Positions 11,640 to 22,799 of a stretch of 64,000 bases of DNA are shown here, piece after piece; position 1 is the first letter of the stretch, and every line of letters begins with the position of its first letter. The position numbers and the translations under genes are program-made. The notes beneath the pieces are model-generated. The model was not told the origin of the DNA, did not search any database, and saw nothing but the letters and a program-made list of their open reading frames with translations. The DNA is from Bubalus kerabau. Its lineage: Eukaryota; Chordata; Mammalia; Artiodactyla; Bovidae. The stretch lies in contig NC_073645.1 in assembly GCF_029407905.1 (NCBI RefSeq), positions 45,633,501 through 45,697,500 on the forward strand. Direction: 5' to 3'.

Positions 11640-12085
11640 GGCTTCCCCGGTGGTTCAGTGGTAAAGAATCCGCCTGCCAACGCAGGAGACACAGGTTTGA
11701 TCCCTGGTCTGGGAAGATCCTACGAGCAATGGAACAACTAAGCCCATGAGTCACAACTAGTAAGCCTGTGCTCTGCTGCTGCTGTTGCTAAGTCGCTTCA
11801 GTCGTGTCCGACTCTGTGTGACCCCATAGACGGCAGCCCAGCAGGCTCCCCCGTCCCTGGGATTCTCCAGGCAAGAATACTGGAGTGGGGTGACTCTGCC
11901 TTCTCTGAAGCCTGTGCTCTAGAGCCTGGGAACCGAGACTACTGAGCCCGCGTGCCACAGGTACTGAAGTCCAAGTGCCCTAGAGCCTGTGCCCGCAGCA
12001 AGAGACAACTCGAGAGCAGCCCCCGCTCGCCGCAACTAGAGAAAAGCCTGCACAGTCCAGCATAATCAGTAAAGTATAGTTTTTA
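11640..12085 (+). mobile_element. CHR-type SINE split by a Bov-tA insertion
   Basis: Head gggcttccccggtggttcag at 11640, then segments typical of the long CHR body (ctagagcctgggaacc, cccgctcgccgcaactagag), ending near ttttta. Interrupted at 11775-11907. Confidence 0.8.
11775..11907 (-). mobile_element. BovA2/Bov-tA SINE nested in CHR
   Basis: Reverse copy beginning with a (GCT)n-like start. It is flanked by the perfect 13-bp duplication AAGCCTGTGCTCT at 11762-11774 and 11908-11920. Confidence 0.9.
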
Positions 12086-13204
12086 AAAGTCCCTGGAGGA
12101 CGCCCCTGGGCTTTTCTGCTCTTCCAATAGAGATTTCTAGCCATTTTCAGGTGAAAAAAAGGAAAATACAGACCCCAAGAACTTCTAGTAGGTGCAGCCC
12201 ACAGCCTGGTGACCCAGAGGCAGAGTTATTCTGAAGAGCAGCCAGAGGGGCTGGCCTAGGGCCAAGGCTGCCTCCTTGCTGTCCTTCTACACCTTCTGGG
12301 GTTCCTAGGGGTGAAAAGGAGAGAAACCGACTCAGTGACCTGAAGGCCCGGCCACTCATTAACATTCTGGATAAAGAGGACTGAGAAGCCGCTCCTTCTC
12401 CTTAGCAACTTGAGCGATGCGTGGTGTCTTCCCTTGTGCCACCAACGTCCCATCCACAGACCCCTCCCAGGCCCTTTCTGAGCCTCCCAGCGAAAACACA
12501 AATCCTCTTTGCTAAGTGCGAATTCCCTGCCAACACACACCCAGGGAGCCAGGACGCGCGTGTATTTAGCACATGCGAGACACGTGCTGTGCTTTCAACA
12601 GGCAGGTGCTGACAGCAGGCGCTATCGGATAGGAAACTTGGGGCGGGGTGGGGGGCTTGGGCTGGGGGTTGGTAAGAGGGGACAGGATGCAGTGTCCCCC
12701 TTCCAGGACACTGCAGTCCCCTCTACAGGACAGGTAGAGTTTTCTGTCCTGCAAGTCAGTTTCCTGCCCCAGGACCTGGGAGGCGATAGGAGTAGGCTAG
12801 ACTGCCTGAAGCACGAGGGTCCCCCTTCTATCTAACACCTGCTTGTGGAGGCCCCAGGATCCTGGCACCCGGGCACGGCCACTCACCAGCCTGCAAGCAG
12901 GCTGACCACCTGCCGTGGCTGCACAGGGAGGAGGGCTCCAGGACGCCCACTCGAGCCGCACTCTGCACCCTACAAGGGGCACGGCCACAGCCTTGGGCAA
13001 GTGACTGACCTTGGTTTCATTCATCACTTAAGACCACGTTTCCTAACCATGAGACGGTGAGGATAAGTAATGACAATCAATGGTCATCACACCTTCTTTT
13101 CCCTGCCTCTACACGCCGCCCCCGCCCCCTCCAAGTATTTACGCTGGCCACCTCCTTCTGATCTTGTTCAACTTATCTTTCCACTTCAGGGAAATGTAAT
13201 AAGA
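12086..13204. other. Intergenic, nothing recognised
   Basis: GC-moderate, with G-runs near 12640-12675. No gene supported. Confidence 0.5.
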
Positions 13205-13370
13205 ATTCCTGGCTTGTGTGTTTGCATACCCATTACCTCTTTGGATCCTTCAAACTGGGAGTGGATGGTTTATTGTTTCTGTGTGACTGGTGAGGAAACA
13301 GACGTGGAGAGACTAGGTCACTTGGCACAGGAAGCAGAACGGAGTCCCCATAGTTCAGGTTCACGGATTA
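13205..13370 (-). mobile_element. MIR relic
   Basis: Degenerate reverse MIR pattern: ggtgaggaaacagacg, then gactaggtcacttggcacag. Confidence 0.5.
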
Positions 13371-13720
13371 CATGTCAGCGTTTGTGCTCTCTGCCTCCCT
13401 CTGGTGGAGGTGCAGGAAGAGGCGCTGCCGTCGGGAACTGCACCCCACCCTCCATTAGCCGCGCAGTCCCTACGTCGCTGTTGAGGATCTGTTACCCAAC
13501 TCACCACCACTACCACCGGAATTCATGCCTCCCAATGTCACGCATTCAGTGTTTTTCAGCGGTAACATCAACATACCTTGTTGTAAAAGAAGCAAAGATG
13601 ACGAAACGTCCCTCCTTGGCTCCCGACCTAACACCTCCCCCATCCAGGCTCCTCTGTGAAAGTTCTAGAACCTCCTTCCAGCCCTTTACCTGAGCATCTT
13701 CGTGTATGCTCATGTGTAGG

Positions 13721-14121
13721 TATCAGTTCACTTCAGTTCACTTCAATCTCTCAGTTGTGTCTGACTCTTTGTGACCCCGTGGACTGCAGCACGCCAGGCC
13801 TCTGTCCATCACCAGCTCCCAAAGCCTACTCAAACTCATGTCCATTGAGTCGGTGATGCCATCCAACAATCTCATCGTCTGTCGTCCCCTTCTCCTCCCT
13901 CCTTTAATCTTTCCCAGCATCAGGGTCTTTTCAAATGAGTCAGTTCTTCACATCAATTGGCCAAAGTATTGGAGTTTCAGCTTCAGCATCCATCCTTCCA
14001 AAAAATATTCAGGACTGATCTCCTTTAGGATGGACTGGTTGGATCTCCTTGCAGTCCAAGGGACTCTCAAGAGTCTTCTCCAACACCACAGTTCAAAAGC
14101 ATCAATTCTTGGCTCTCAGCT
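13721..14121 (-). mobile_element. BovB LINE 3' fragment
   Basis: Reverse-strand BovB end: TCAGT-type start, gtgtctgactctttgtgacc, gagtcggtgatgccatcc, then coding remnants through ggactctcaagagtcttctc. Confidence 0.9.
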
Positions 14122-14131
14122 TTATGTTGCT

Positions 14132-14406
14132 GCTGCTGCTGCTGCTAAGTCACTTCAGTCATGTCGGACTCTGTGCGACCCCATAGACGGCAGCCCACGA
14201 AGCTCCCCCATCCCTGGGATTCTCCAGGCAAGAACACTGGAGTGGGTTGCCATTTCCTTCTCCAATGCATGAAAGTGAAAAGTGAAAGTGAAGTCACTCA
14301 GTTGCGTCCAACTCTTAGCGACCCCACGGACTACAGCCCACCAGGCCCTCCGTCCATGGGATTTTCCAGGCAAGAGCACTGGAGTGGGGTGTCATTGCCT
14401 TCTCCG
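14132..14406 (-). mobile_element. BovA2 dimeric SINE
   Basis: Two reversed Bov-A monomers after a (GCT)n start. TTATGTTGCT at 14122-14131 recurs at 14407-14416 as the target-site duplication. Confidence 0.9.
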
Positions 14407-14602
14407 TTATGTTGCTAGACACTATCTATTATTCTGAGAACTGACCTCCATAACGTGTCTTTGGAGCCCTCTAAATCCACTGCCTCATTTTTAAGGCCTC
14501 TAGTGGACATGGTTGATCTCTGTCTTCCCAGTTCCCCCATGACAGACATTTAGATTGCTTCTTTTTTTTTTTTTTTGTAATTTGAATGTTATAACGATCA
14601 CT

Positions 14603-14835
14603 GGGGCTTCCTGGGTGGCTCAGACGGTAAAGAATCTGCCTGCACTGAAGAAGACCTGGGTTCAGTTCCTGGGTAGGGAGGATCCCCTGGAGAAAGGAAT
14701 GGCTACGCACTCCAGTATTCTTGAGTGGAGAATTCCACTCAATTCTTGACCTGGAGAATTCCACGGTCAGAGGAACCTGGTGGGTTACAGTCCGTGGGGT
14801 TGCAAAGAGTTGGACATGACTGAGTGACTGACAGA
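14603..14835 (+). mobile_element. Bov-tA SINE with an internal duplication
   Basis: Sense copy from gggcttcctgggtggctcag. A 22-23 bp piece is tandemly repeated inside it (14717-14738 and 14742-14764). Confidence 0.88.
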
Positions 14836-17640
14836 CACATAATGACCATTCTAGACAGTAGTCTTGGTGCCTATGAATAAAAATGTCCATATTACACCCA
14901 TTTTACAAATGAAGAAAATGAGATGGGATGAGGTGAACAGATTTCCTGGAACCAAAACAGGGGTGTCCATAATCTTCCACCAAAGCTCTGTTCTTCAGAG
15001 CCCAAAGAAGAGAATTCTGGGACTTTGACAGAACGGGCAGATCTCATTGTCACAGGGCATGTGGACCACATGTTCTTCCTCTGTCCACGGCAGCCAGCCT
15101 GAGCCTCTAAATGCAGCTCCGCGTGTAGCAAAGGCTCTTATTTTGCTCCTGGAGACTGCTGTCATCAGTAAGGAGTCCACGGCTCTCAGACGCTCCCAGA
15201 AGTCTGTGCGACCCATCGGCCCTCCGGGGCTTGACCCAACACTCCATCCCCTTGGGAACAGCCTCCCCATCCTCCCCCGTTTCCCTGGGGCTCTCCTGCG
15301 CCGCCGCATGGCTGTAGGCCTTGAACTTCCTCTCCTGTGCCGCGGCTCACCTAGTCACCTTCCCTCAGCTCTCAGGTCCCCGTGGCCTGTCACCTCGCCC
15401 AGGAACCTCCTAGAGTCCTTCGCAGACTTTACCGCCCCAGACTGCAGCTCTGTGCTTGCCTGCCTGTCCACACCAGCCTGGGAGCTGCTCGGGAGTAAGG
15501 ACGCTCCCCCCGCCGGTTTACCGGTACGTCCCTCGAGGGCTCTCGGCCTGATAATGACTGTGGGTTTGTAGCACTAATGAACACACACTTGCATTCATGC
15601 CAGAGTCACACTCTGCTCTCTGCCTGGTGCCCTCAGAAGTTGGGTATACTCAAGTGTCACTGACGCTCCCACTTCAGTGCCTTGGGACAGTCACATGGAC
15701 ACAGAGAAAGGTCGCTTCAGTTGGCTTTCCTTTCGCTGCTAGAGTAGCCAGAGGCTCAGGGTTTCCCTCAACAGAAGGGGGAGAAACAGAAAGGAAGGAG
15801 ACCAATGAAGAGGGAGAGACAATCGGGAGGGGATGTCTCCACTGAAGATGTCTCCAGACACAGGCACCTCGGTGGCTGTGAATATTGCCTACTTAAAGAC
15901 AGATGTGTTTGGAGGCCATGAAGCAGGGAATATTGAAATGGGTGGAGGCACTGGTGCCACTGCTGCAGGACCCCCTCCCAGACCCCCAGCATGAAGGGAA
16001 ACACAAGCACAAGGAAATGTGGTCTCGTGATGAGAACCTCCCTGAAGCCTAGATACTGAGAGGACCAGCACCCCGGAGAAACTCTACCTGCAAAGACCCG
16101 GGAGATCCGACCTTCTGATGTCACTGGCCCATCTACCTGATGCTGGTGGTTCTGTAAACATCAGCCCTAACAAGACCCTTTGAGAGCTTGCTACCCACAC
16201 ACATGTCCCAGCATCCTCAGTACCTGTATTCAGCATCATTTCTGCAGTAACATACTCCTGGGACGTGGTTGTCATCATCCGCTGTGCAGTTGAACAGTGG
16301 AAGTTGGAACTTGGAGAGATGAGCCTCACGCCCATAGGCTCAGGAGGTCTCTGTCTCCTGGCATTGCCGCTGGGTCCTCAGAGTCCATGGAGGCTGCAGA
16401 CAGAGCCACCACGCCATTTCCACTTCCCTTCCCCTCCCCTCTCTCCCAGCTTCCTCTCTTCTCTGCTATGTTCTGTGCCAAGTTTCGTCCTCAGAGCAGA
16501 CTCCGTGGGCAGATGTTCCTAGGAACATACTGTCCCCAGGAGAAGACCCGCTGCCCTTGTGGAAGGGTCCGTGCAGCAAAAGCAGATTGAATGCTTGGGA
16601 ACTGGGATATTTTTGATTTTGAGGCAGGTGGCTGAGGCAGGATAATCCCTAAATTTAGAGAAATGTGTAAAATGTAGGCTTTAGACTCTTCTTGGGGGAA
16701 GACTTCCTGCCTGGGAATCGGGCATCTCCGAGTCCCTCAGCTGGCAGCCCAACTCAGCTTCTCACCAGTGAATTTGCAATGAGTTTCAGGGCAGTGAATG
16801 CCCGTCCTTTAGGAGTGGTTCAAACGTTAGAGTCATGCAAAAGTTCCTCCATATTCCAAGGGGCTGGATGGTAGTGTCCAAACTATAGAGGAAGAAACCA
16901 GAAGAAAGAGAAAGGCCAACACATCTGAGAGGGCAGACGGAAAAAATCAGAGAAGAAATTATCTGTCAAGAAACAATAACCAAAATTAAAGGGGAAAAAT
17001 GGGGTTATAAGAAAGCCAGGAGAGAGGAGAATAAATTAATGATGTCATGAGGAAGCAGCTGGAATCTAGATGGTGTGATTGTCTGCAGGGAGCCTGGCAT
17101 GGTTTCCTTAAGTCTGCATCACTTAACTGGGACTTTGCTAAGGTAACGGAGACCTAGAGACCTAGCAAGATGCCCTGAGTGGTTCTGTAGCAAAGGCTGC
17201 TTTGGACAAGTCAGCTCTAGAGAACATCAGGGAAATCAGAGAAGGGTCTAGGTGGTAGATGGCATACAAACATTCTGAAACCAAGAGCAAAGTGGAGATT
17301 GTTTACTGAAAAAAAAAATCAGATTATGAAACATTTTGTGCAGAATGATCTCATTTAGGTGAAGTAAAAAAGGAAGAATATGTACTGAGGTGTTAATGGT
17401 GGAAAGCTCTGGATGGTAGGAATGTAAAAAGTTTCATTTTTACTTTCCCTTGACTATACTTTCCATTTTCTCCAGCACACGGGCAGGGAGATGGACCTGG
17501 CCTCTTCAAGCAGTTTGTGTCACTCCACTGAGCTAACAGGGACCTGGGAACATAATTATATGCCCTGAGTAGTCCTGCAGAGCTTCTGAAACAATGAAAG
17601 ATGAATTTAAAAACTAAACAGTTTAGGCAACATTACCATG
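14836..17640. other. Intergenic, nothing firmly recognised
   Basis: No Bov-tA or BovB. 17310-17460 resembles an old LINE 3' end (cagaatgatctcatttaggtg) but too weakly to name. No coding gene supported. Confidence 0.45.
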
Positions 17641-17858
17641 TTAGGTGGCGCTAGTGGTAAATAACCCACCAGCCAATGCAGGAAACTTAAGACATATGGG
17701 TTGGATTCCTGGGTTGGGAAGCTCCCCTGGAGGAAGAAACGGCAACCCCTGCAGTATTCCTGCCTGGAGAATCCCATGGACAGAGGAAGCTGGCAGGCTA
17801 CAGTGCATGGGGTCACAAAGAGTCAGACATGACTGAAGTGACTTAACATGCACGCATG
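17641..17858 (+). mobile_element. Bov-tA SINE
   Basis: Sense copy with the ggtggcgctagtggtaaa head variant and a tail through cagacatgactgaagtgac. Confidence 0.88.
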
Positions 17859-18194
17859 GAAAAGAAGACAGTACTCTGTGCATTTCCCTGGCTTCTAGAA
17901 GCTGCATGCCATCCTGGTGCTCCTGAGCTCATGGCAGCATCACTCCAATCTCTGCTTCTATCTCCATGTCTGTCTTCCCAGGGTCTGTGTCTCTGTTCAA
18001 ATTCCCTTCTACTTACGAGGACACTGGGCGTCAGATAAAGGTCCACCCTAACCCAGGATGACTTCATTGTAGCTAATATCTGCTAAGAACTTATTTCCAA
18101 ATCAGGTCACGTTCTAAAGTTCAGTGTGGACATGAACTTGGGGGAAAGGGAGCATCATTCAACTCCATACAGGTGAGGAAACTAATCACCTACC

Positions 18195-18290
18195 TGATTT
18201 TGCTGTTTGAGCTTTAAATGAGTTAGTAAAGATAAGGCACTTAGAACCATGCCTGGCATATAGAAAGCAGCATAAAAGTGATGGTGATGA
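18195..18290 (+). mobile_element. MIR relic (3' part)
   Basis: aaatgagttagtaaagataaggcacttagaaccatgcctggcat follows the MIR core-to-tail order. Confidence 0.55.
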
Positions 18291-18621
18291 GATTCCTTCA
18301 GCTGGAATCTGAATCTGCCTGCTTACCCTGCAGATATGCACAACCAGGAAGGTTTTCAAAGCTGCAGAACAAATAGTCCAATCGTAAACATTCTCCCCAT
18401 TTTATTGCTATGCCTGTTTTCATTCCTTGGTGGGTTGCACCCCGCATTCCATGATAGCTTGAGCCCCTACGGCAGGAAGTGGTGAAGTGGGAGGTGGGCA
18501 GTGGGATGGGGTGATGATGTCCACCAGGAAGCCTCCTTGGTCCTTGGGCCTGCATTTGGTCACCCTCTCCTCTGTAGGCAATGTGGCCTAGCCTCTCTGG
18601 CCACACCGCTCGGTTCTTACA

Positions 18622-18703
18622 ATGCTGTCACTTCCTATTGGCATCCTGTCACTTCCTGTTTGCATCCTGTCACTTCCTGTTGGCGTCCCATCACTGCCTG
18701 TTT
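18622..18703 (+). repeat. 21-bp tandem repeat, four copies, with ETS-like motifs
   Basis: Unit gcatcctgtcacttcctgtt plus one base. Three copies keep CACTTCCT, the complement of AGGAAGTG; TTCC falls at 18632, 18653 and 18674. The fourth copy has a broken core. Confidence 0.9.
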
Positions 18704-19334
18704 GCCGGCACAGGTGTCTCGGGTCCCAGGAAGCTCAACTGCATTGAGTCTCTGCAAAAAACAAGGGCCTCCAAAGGGAATTGTAGCTGCCTTCGTCATC
18801 CCAGCCACTGCCACACTGGGGCTGTAGGTGATCCTGTTAGAAAAACCACCTCTGACTTTTAGCCAAACTGGAGACAAATACACTTTACATCTTGGCATTT
18901 CCTCTCAGCCCTGTAAGAGCTCCCACTTGAAGTTTTTTATGTGTGAAGCTGATGTACAGAGAGCAGCAGGGTGAGAGATAGGAGAGGAGGTGTGAGGAGA
19001 GCACAGTGGTCCGGATCGGCCTCCAGGTATCTGTGGGGCACAGTGACTCCCTGACTTGAGGTGATGTGGCACCCATTTCCTGCCAACAGATCTCCCCTTT
19101 TGCCAAACTAGTTCAAACTGGGATGCTGCCCATTACAAACAGGATGCCCAGCCTAAAATAATTGGCTATATGCTTGAGACTTGAGGGTAGTCCCTGTCCT
19201 CTTGGGATTGCTTTTTTTTTTTTTTGGAAGAAAGGAGAAAACTGAAAAAATAATTCTAGCTGTAACCAGAGTTATGAAAAGGAGATACATGGAGGCCAGT
19301 GTGGTCTGATGCTTGGGTTTTAATATACTCCCTT

Positions 19335-19535
19335 GGGCTTCCCTGGCTCAAAGGATAAAGCATCTGCCTGCAATGAGCAAGACCCAGGTTCAATCCCTGG
19401 GTCGGGAAGATCCCCTGGAAGAGGAAATGGCAACCCACTCCAGTATTCTTGCCATGGAAAATTCCATGAACTGAGGAGCCTGGCAGGCTACAGTGCATGG
19501 GGTCGCAAAGAGCCAGACATGACTGAGCGACTTTC
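19335..19535 (+). mobile_element. Bov-tA SINE
   Basis: Sense copy from gggcttccctggctcaaagg to gacatgactgagcgac. Confidence 0.88.
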
Positions 19536-19570
19536 TTTCTTGTTTCTATAGGAAAGAAAACAAATAAAGA

Positions 19571-19571
<1 letters not shown>

Positions 19572-19629
<58 letters not shown>
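19572..19629 (+). repeat. (TG)n(AG)n microsatellite
   Basis: About 12 TG units run directly into about 17 AG units. Confidence 0.97.
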
Positions 19630-19632
<3 letters not shown>

Positions 19633-20326
19633 AACACAAAAACAGTGTCCTGTCCACCCCAGCTTAATATTAAGAAATAGTCCCCAAATCTTCAAAAACA
19701 ACAATGTGCTAAGTCACCCAGGGTTTTATTTTTCAGGTGTTGGTGGGTGACAGGTGTTCTCTAAATCCAGCTCTTTTGTCAACTCCTCAGAGTGTTTCTA
19801 ACACTATTTCACAAAGTAAAAGACTGGTGATGGAGAGTGGAACCTCCCCCGGGCCAGCCAGGGATGGGGAAGGTGGGGGTGCCACCTACTACCTGAAGGG
19901 GCTTGTGCCTGGGGGCATGGCCACGTGTCATGTTGCCCAGGGAGCCTAACTGTGTCCCGGCAGACAGTCTCCAGTTCAACAGGAGCAGAGAGCATCTGTT
20001 TGTGCCATTTGTGTGTGGTTAGTGACACCTATCAGCTTAAATCTAGAGCGAGGTTAAAAAGAAAGGAGTGTGGCTGCTTCCCCTTGCAGTGCTGGAGGTT
20101 CCTCAAAGGCTTCAGGTGTTCTCACTCTGTGCATTTGCATAAAATATTTCTTCTGTGGAAGATGCCTTTCCTTGTAGGAAAGTTTCAGGGCTCACCCCAG
20201 ACGTTATCTGTTCCCTGGGCAGGTGACACATCATTAGCAAGCACCTTGAGTGCCAGGCCCGTAGCATCTTTGCGCTCTCAGTGAGGTCCAGAGGCACTCT
20301 GTACTGTATTGAATGAAAGAATGGGA
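19630..20326. other. Intergenic, nothing recognised
   Basis: No repeat or gene recognised. Confidence 0.5.
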
Positions 20327-20438
20327 GAATGGATGGATGGGTGGATGGACGGATGGGTGGTTGGATGGAAGGTTAGATGGATGGATGGATGGTTGAATGG
20401 ATGGATGAATGAACGGATAGATGGATGGGTGAATGGAC
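20327..20438 (+). repeat. (GGAT)n imperfect tetranucleotide repeat
   Basis: About 110 bp of GGAT/GGTT/GAAT units. Confidence 0.95.
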
Positions 20439-21134
20439 ACTATGTGGGAAAGTGAATGTGATTGCTTTAAGACAGCTTCTTAGAATTAGCTTAAGAACAC
20501 AGAACTGATTCCTAAGTCATCAGTGAAAACTAGCTGCAAGCTTCTGAAGTGACAGACACTGTTATGGGGCAAGCCTTTCGCAGATTCTCTGGCGTTGATA
20601 GCAAAGACCCATGCCCTGAGGAACCCACCGCAGCCTACATGGGCCTTCCTGTAGGAGCTCTATTTCTTTCATAAGAAAAAAAGCTTCTTGATTCCCATAT
20701 GGATGTATATAGTGAGCCTCAGCAAAAAAAAAGATAAAAACCAGCACAAGCCAGAGGAACCAAGAGCCCGGGTCTTGTCTCAGTGTTGTGTGACTGGATG
20801 TAAGGGTTGGGGGTTCCAGTAGTTGGAAGTTGCAGGGATGGGGTGGGGCCAGTCTAGGATTTCGGGACCATCAAGTTGAAGTTCATTGGCTCTTTGTCTG
20901 TTTTCCTGTTGTGGGCACTGTACCCACTGATGGAGAAGACATAATGTCTGAAACTGCCTTCAAGTCCCATGTAGATGCAACTCACCGAAACCTGGAGAGA
21001 GTGAGTGAAAACTCCCGAAAGTGGCTAGAGGAAGCGGTCAGCAGCAGTGAGCCTGCTTTCCCCAGTTCATGTGCTGACCCTTCTGTTTCCTCTTTTAACT
21101 GACTGAAGAGATGGCCTGGAGACCGCTCAGGTGG
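20439..21134. other. Intergenic, nothing recognised
   Basis: No gene or repeat family supported. Confidence 0.5.
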
Positions 21135-21290
21135 CAAAGAATGTGGGCTTTGGAGCTAAACAGACTCTGGTCCTATCGCTGGACCTACTGATTCTTACTG
21201 TATTAATAAACCCTGGGCCAGTTGCTTGATTCCTCCCCAAATCCCTCTGTAAATGGGGATAAAAACGTGCTGTGAAGTGGAAGAATGAAA
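21135..21290 (+). mobile_element. MIR relic
   Basis: gtgggctttggagctaaacagac, then gggccagttgcttgattcc and ctctgtaaatggggataa, in MIR order. Confidence 0.65.
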
Positions 21291-21427
21291 CAGCAGGAAA
21301 GACCCTGATGACGCCCCCAGCCCTTGCCACTGTTCTGACTTTATATTGATTAGGGGAAAGGGAGCTGAGAGTGCTTTCCAGAGAGGGCCTCGGCTTCCTG
21401 AACAAAGCTGAGAAGGGGTCTGAGCGC

Positions 21428-21500
21428 TGGGGGTGTAGGAGATAGGAAGGTGAAGGAAGGGTGAAGGAGATAGGAGATAGGGTGTAGGAGATTTGCAGGA
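21428..21500 (+). repeat. Imperfect GGTGTAGGAGATAGG-type repeat
   Basis: Variants of ggagatagg and ggtgaagga recur several times. Confidence 0.7.
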
Positions 21501-21645
21501 ACAGAAGGAGACGGGGGATCCACAGGAAGCCAAGAACTTGTCTCCAGGCTCCTCTACCTGAGCTGCTGTGAGGGGAGCACCCTCAGGAGCTGGTACCCTC
21601 TCAGCCAGGATAGCATCACATCCAAAGTGGATATATTTAGTAGAT

Positions 21646-21853
21646 GTGTGTTAAGTCATTTCAGTTGTGTCTGACTCTGTGTGACTCTGTGGACTGTAGC
21701 CTGCCTGGATCCTCTGTCCATGGGCTTCTCCAGGCAAGAATACTGGGGTGGGTTGCCTTGCCCTCCTCCAGGGGATCTTCCAGACCCAGAGATCGAAACC
21801 ATGTCTCTTAAGTCTCCTGCACTGGCAGGCAGTTCTTTACCACTAGTGCCACC
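21646..21853 (-). mobile_element. Bov-tA SINE with a perfect TSD
   Basis: Reverse copy flanked by ATTTAGTAGAT at 21635-21645 and 21854-21864. Confidence 0.92.
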
Positions 21854-22438
21854 ATTTAGTAGATAAATAAGGAATAAAAAGACAGTCAATATAATTACTC
21901 AATACAGAAGTTCAAATTAAAACTACACTGAGATACTTTTGCCCACTATCAGAATGGATATCTTTTAAATCATGGACAATACCAAGTGCCAGTGACTATG
22001 CAGAGAAACTTGAGCATTTGTACATTTCTGATAGTAATGTGAAAATGTCACAACCATACTGAAAACCAGGGTGACAGTGTTTTATAAAGGGAACATTTCA
22101 CAAGGCTTTCTATGAGGCAGCATAAGCCTGATACCAGAATCAGACAAAGCCAGTGGAGGAAAACAAAACCATGGGTTGACATTTCTCAAAACACAGATTC
22201 AAAAAAACCTCAAACTCTTAGGAAGAAGAATGGCCCACTAGGAATGCAGAGTTGGTGCAGCATTAAAGAGTTAATGAATGCATTACCTTAGACTAACATC
22301 ATAAAGGAGAAAATACAAAAACTGACACTCTCCCCAAGTTAATCTATGGCTTCGCTGTCGTCCAAGTCAAAAGTTCAGCATTTTTTGTTTGTTTGCTTCC
22401 TTATTTTGGGTTTTATGAACAGTGTAACTTCAATATAA

Positions 22439-22597
22439 GAGGCTTCCCAGGTAGCTCCGTGGTAAAGGATCAGCCTGCAACATAGGAGACCGGGCTTCGA
22501 TCCCTGTGTCGGGAAGATTCCCTGGAGAAGGGAATGGCTACCCACTCCAGTATTCTTACCTGGGGAATCCCTTGGACAGAGGAGCCTGGGAGGCAAG
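22439..22597 (+). mobile_element. Bov-tA SINE, 3'-truncated, with TSD
   Basis: ggcttcccaggtagctccgt head; flanked by TTCAATATAA at 22429-22438 and 22598-22607. Confidence 0.9.
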
Positions 22598-22637
22598 TTC
22601 AATATAAAGAATTATTAACTATAGTTAGGCTACTCGG

Positions 22638-22799
22638 TTTCACTTTTCACTTTGATGCATTGGAGAAGGAAATGGCAACCCGCTGTAGTGTTCTTGCCTG
22701 AAGAATCCCAGGGACAGGGGAGCCTGGTGGGCTGCCGTCTATGGGGTCACACAGAGTTGGACACGACTGAAGCAACTTAGCAGCAGCAGCAGCAGCAGA
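22638..22799 (+). mobile_element. BovA2 SINE 3' unit with a (CAG)n tail
   Basis: Ends in six CAG units; flanked by AGGCTACTCGG/AGGCTACTAGG (22627-22637 and 22800-22810). Confidence 0.88.

Noticed and set aside
13070..13693. 207-codon forward ORF
   Set aside because: Overlaps a MIR relic; composition looks random and no family is recognisable.
15047..15571. 174-codon forward ORF in GC-rich intergenic DNA
   Set aside because: No domain, no splice-compatible neighbours and an equally long ORF on the opposite strand.
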